Origin: Akkermansia sp. | GTDB lineage: Bacteria > Verrucomicrobiota > Verrucomicrobiia > Verrucomicrobiales > Akkermansiaceae | Assembly: GCF_020860705.1 (NCBI RefSeq) | Contig: NZ_JAJBTT010000018.1 | Span: 56,755 to 120,754 of the forward strand | DNA: 64,000 nt | Reading direction: 5' to 3' | Part shown: one piece after another, positions 62,695 through 64,000 of the stretch | How the letters are laid out: every line of letters begins with the position of its first letter | How positions within the stretch are numbered: position 1 is the stretch's first letter | Notes under the pieces: model-generated | The model's database searches: none | What the model saw: the letters and a program-made list of their open reading frames with translations, nothing else | What the model was told of the DNA's origin: nothing | Made by a program: the position numbers and the translations under genes

Positions 62695-63195
62695 TTAGTA
62701 TATTCTAAAATAATACGGTATAAGTTTTGAGATTTTTTCAATCTCTTCTTTGTCAGAAGGATGTCCCGTTATGATAACCAATTGATTATTATATATGCTT
62801 CCTTTCATGATTATAGGTGGTCCTTTTCCTGCATCTGCGTTCGTCCAATCGTTCTCTTGAAGTTTCTCCTGAATTTTTTGTGCATCTATATTATTTAGTT
62901 TAGCGATTATTACAGTATATTTCGAATTATACTTTGATTTTTCTGGAGGACGATAGGAAATGCGAAAACAGATAATATGAGTTTTTCTTTCGATAAGTAT
63001 TTTTTTTGATTTTTTAAAATAATCAAATTGTTTTAACCCAAATTCTTTAATTGTTCCAATGTTTTCTAAAATTAATTGTGATACTACTTGGGGTTCATTG
63101 ATGCAATTAATTTTGGTGTTCGTAATTGAATGGTTAAAAGAATTAGTCCAAAATGATCCAATACTTGTTGCAAAAAGTATTGTTATAATATCCAT
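62695..63195 (-). CDS. Putative exported immunity protein
   Basis: 166 residues. A hydrophobic N-terminus (MDIITILFATSIGSFWTN) could be a signal peptide or anchor. It precedes a basic, strand/helix domain with no family I recognise. It starts 29 bp after the stop of the gene before it, whose product looks like a cell-wall enzyme. A small exported protein after such a gene is the usual layout of periplasmic immunity proteins. AT-rich like the rest of the island. The role is inferred from layout only. Confidence 0.5.
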   Translation of the reverse strand: MDIITILFATSIGSFWTNSFNHSITNTKINCINEPQVVSQLILENIGTIKEFGLKQFDYFKKSKKILIERKTHIICFRISYRPPEKSKYNSKYTVIIAKLNNIDAQKIQEKLQENDWTNADAGKGPPIIMKGSIYNNQLVIITGHPSDKEEIEKISKLIPYYFRIY

Positions 63196-63224
63196 GATTT
63201 TAAAACTTCTATTTAAAATATTGA

Positions 63225-63890
63225 TTAAAATGTACCAGCAGGATACCCAGGAGGAGGAGCAACAGGCGTAACGGGGGGTTTGACTGCTGCTTCAATACTG
63301 AGTTTGATATATCCATCTTCTGCTAAACGAGTTAGTACTTCATCTGTTGTCCCCCCAGCCTGAGCTCCGCATAAATTGATGATAGTTAACACAAAAGATG
63401 CAAAATCAAATACTTCGATACATCCAAGCCCTCCCATTGCATAATGAGTGAATTGTGATGGTCCTGCATGTACAAGAAAATTACCATAAATCAAAAATGC
63501 TCCATTTTCAAGATTTTGCATACTATGAGGATTATAATTTGGGTCGTAAGTGGTCAGTACATAATTTTGTGCGTCTGCGAGACCTGACATAAATACATTT
63601 TCATTTGCTGTGGTTTTGGACGGCATGAATCTTAATGCATAAAATATAGAATCAACACCGGGAAATTTTGTGCTAGTTAGCACCACTTTGTAGATAGGAA
63701 CTTCGTATGCGAATCCTGTCTTTATAGGATAGCATTTAGCTAAATATTTGAATTCTACTCCTTCTGATTCATATTTTGTTGAGGTTACTTTGATAGTAAC
63801 AGTTCCCAACCCAGAACCACTTGGATTCGGATTGAATGTTCTGGAATTTGAAGAATTGATAACAGGATGGAATTTTGTTAATTCACACAT
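63225..63890 (-). CDS. Possible cell-wall-active effector (L,D-transpeptidase-like motif)
   Basis: 221 residues, no signal peptide. Residues around 120-165 read GAFLIYGNFLVHAGPS and then GGLGCIEVFDF. A histidine in a (I/V)HxG context followed 16 residues later by GC(I) is the pattern of YkuD/L,D-transpeptidase-like and related peptidoglycan effector domains such as Tlde1. The exact H-to-C spacing is shorter than in classic YkuD. The C-terminal 20 residues are a Pro-rich tail (PPVTPVAPPPGYPAGTF). With the exported small protein that follows, it may form an effector-immunity pair. Delivery route unknown. It lies at the window's edge in the AT-rich island. Confidence 0.5.
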   Translation of the reverse strand: MCELTKFHPVINSSNSRTFNPNPSGSGLGTVTIKVTSTKYESEGVEFKYLAKCYPIKTGFAYEVPIYKVVLTSTKFPGVDSIFYALRFMPSKTTANENVFMSGLADAQNYVLTTYDPNYNPHSMQNLENGAFLIYGNFLVHAGPSQFTHYAMGGLGCIEVFDFASFVLTIINLCGAQAGGTTDEVLTRLAEDGYIKLSIEAAVKPPVTPVAPPPGYPAGTF

Positions 63891-64000
63891 AATATATTGA
63901 TGTTTTACGTTATAAATGAATATGGGTAGAGCTTTTCCCCTACTATTTGAAACGATAACGAAATGTAAATATAAAAGTCAAGAAAAAATAATGATTTGTC

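Noticed and set aside
1..64000. CRISPR array or insertion sequence with transposase
   Set aside because: No regular repeat-spacer pattern and no transposase or integrase gene seen on either strand.

Overview
The window is a piece of a bacterial chromosome of roughly 55-58% GC by eye, interrupted by AT-rich islands. Gene content and style suggest a Verrucomicrobiota gut symbiont, most likely Akkermansia or a close relative. The reasons are a complete methylmalonyl-CoA decarboxylase (propionate) operon, a TIGR03790-type protein of the exosortase-linked kind, a secreted GH36-like glycosidase, a small histone-H1-like Lys/Ala/Pro protein, and generally weak Shine-Dalgarno sequences. The genus call is inference from memory, not from a search.

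Layout. 1-914: 3' end of a tRNA-Lys(CUU) with its terminator, then an AT-rich stretch with an orphan membrane-anchored protein and a gene remnant. 1.2-10.6 kb: an Eco57I/TaqI-like adenine methyltransferase, a DUF805 protein, an outer-membrane porin, Sel1-repeat and hypothetical envelope proteins, thiD, the H1-like protein and a DASS carboxylate transporter. 10.6-18.7 kb: an RND efflux pump (inner-membrane pump plus adaptor), a PMCA-type Ca2+ ATPase and a small membrane protein. 18.8-29.2 kb: the GH36-like enzyme, pyruvate oxidase, gatB, a SMUG1-type uracil-DNA glycosylase, 6-phosphofructokinase and rmlB-rmlA. 29.3-37.3 kb: a membrane protein, then the leftward operon mce - mmdA - gamma subunit - biotin carrier - mmdB - birA - acyl-CoA:carboxylate CoA-transferase, which ends in a clear terminator. 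37.4-42.8 kb: the TIGR03790-like protein, rplS, and a membrane pseudokinase with a discoidin-like tail coupled to a DUF4328-like protein. 42.9-49.5 kb: a polymorphic-toxin locus with a 1843-residue Rhs/YD-repeat protein whose AT-rich Cys-rich tip is followed 4 nt later by an immunity-type gene, a frame-broken gene remnant and a 23-bp inverted repeat. 49.9-57.6 kb: a leftward operon ileS - lspA - DUF1573 - rhodanese - sufS-like - lipoprotein hydrolase. 57.6-64 kb: a strongly AT-rich island with four glycosyltransferases (one GT31-like, two with the same GT-A module) and, upstream of them, a two-gene unit that looks like a cell-wall-active effector with an exported partner.

How parts work together. 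The 30-37 kb operon holds epimerase, carboxyltransferase, biotin carrier, Na+-pump subunits, biotin ligase and a CoA-transferase. This is nearly everything needed to turn methylmalonyl-CoA into propionate with Na+ export, except the mutase. In the ileS operon, LspA matures lipoproteins (the last gene encodes one) and the rhodanese/cysteine desulfurase pair handles sulfur. The most novel material is the AT-rich accessory DNA at 43-44 kb and 58-64 kb.
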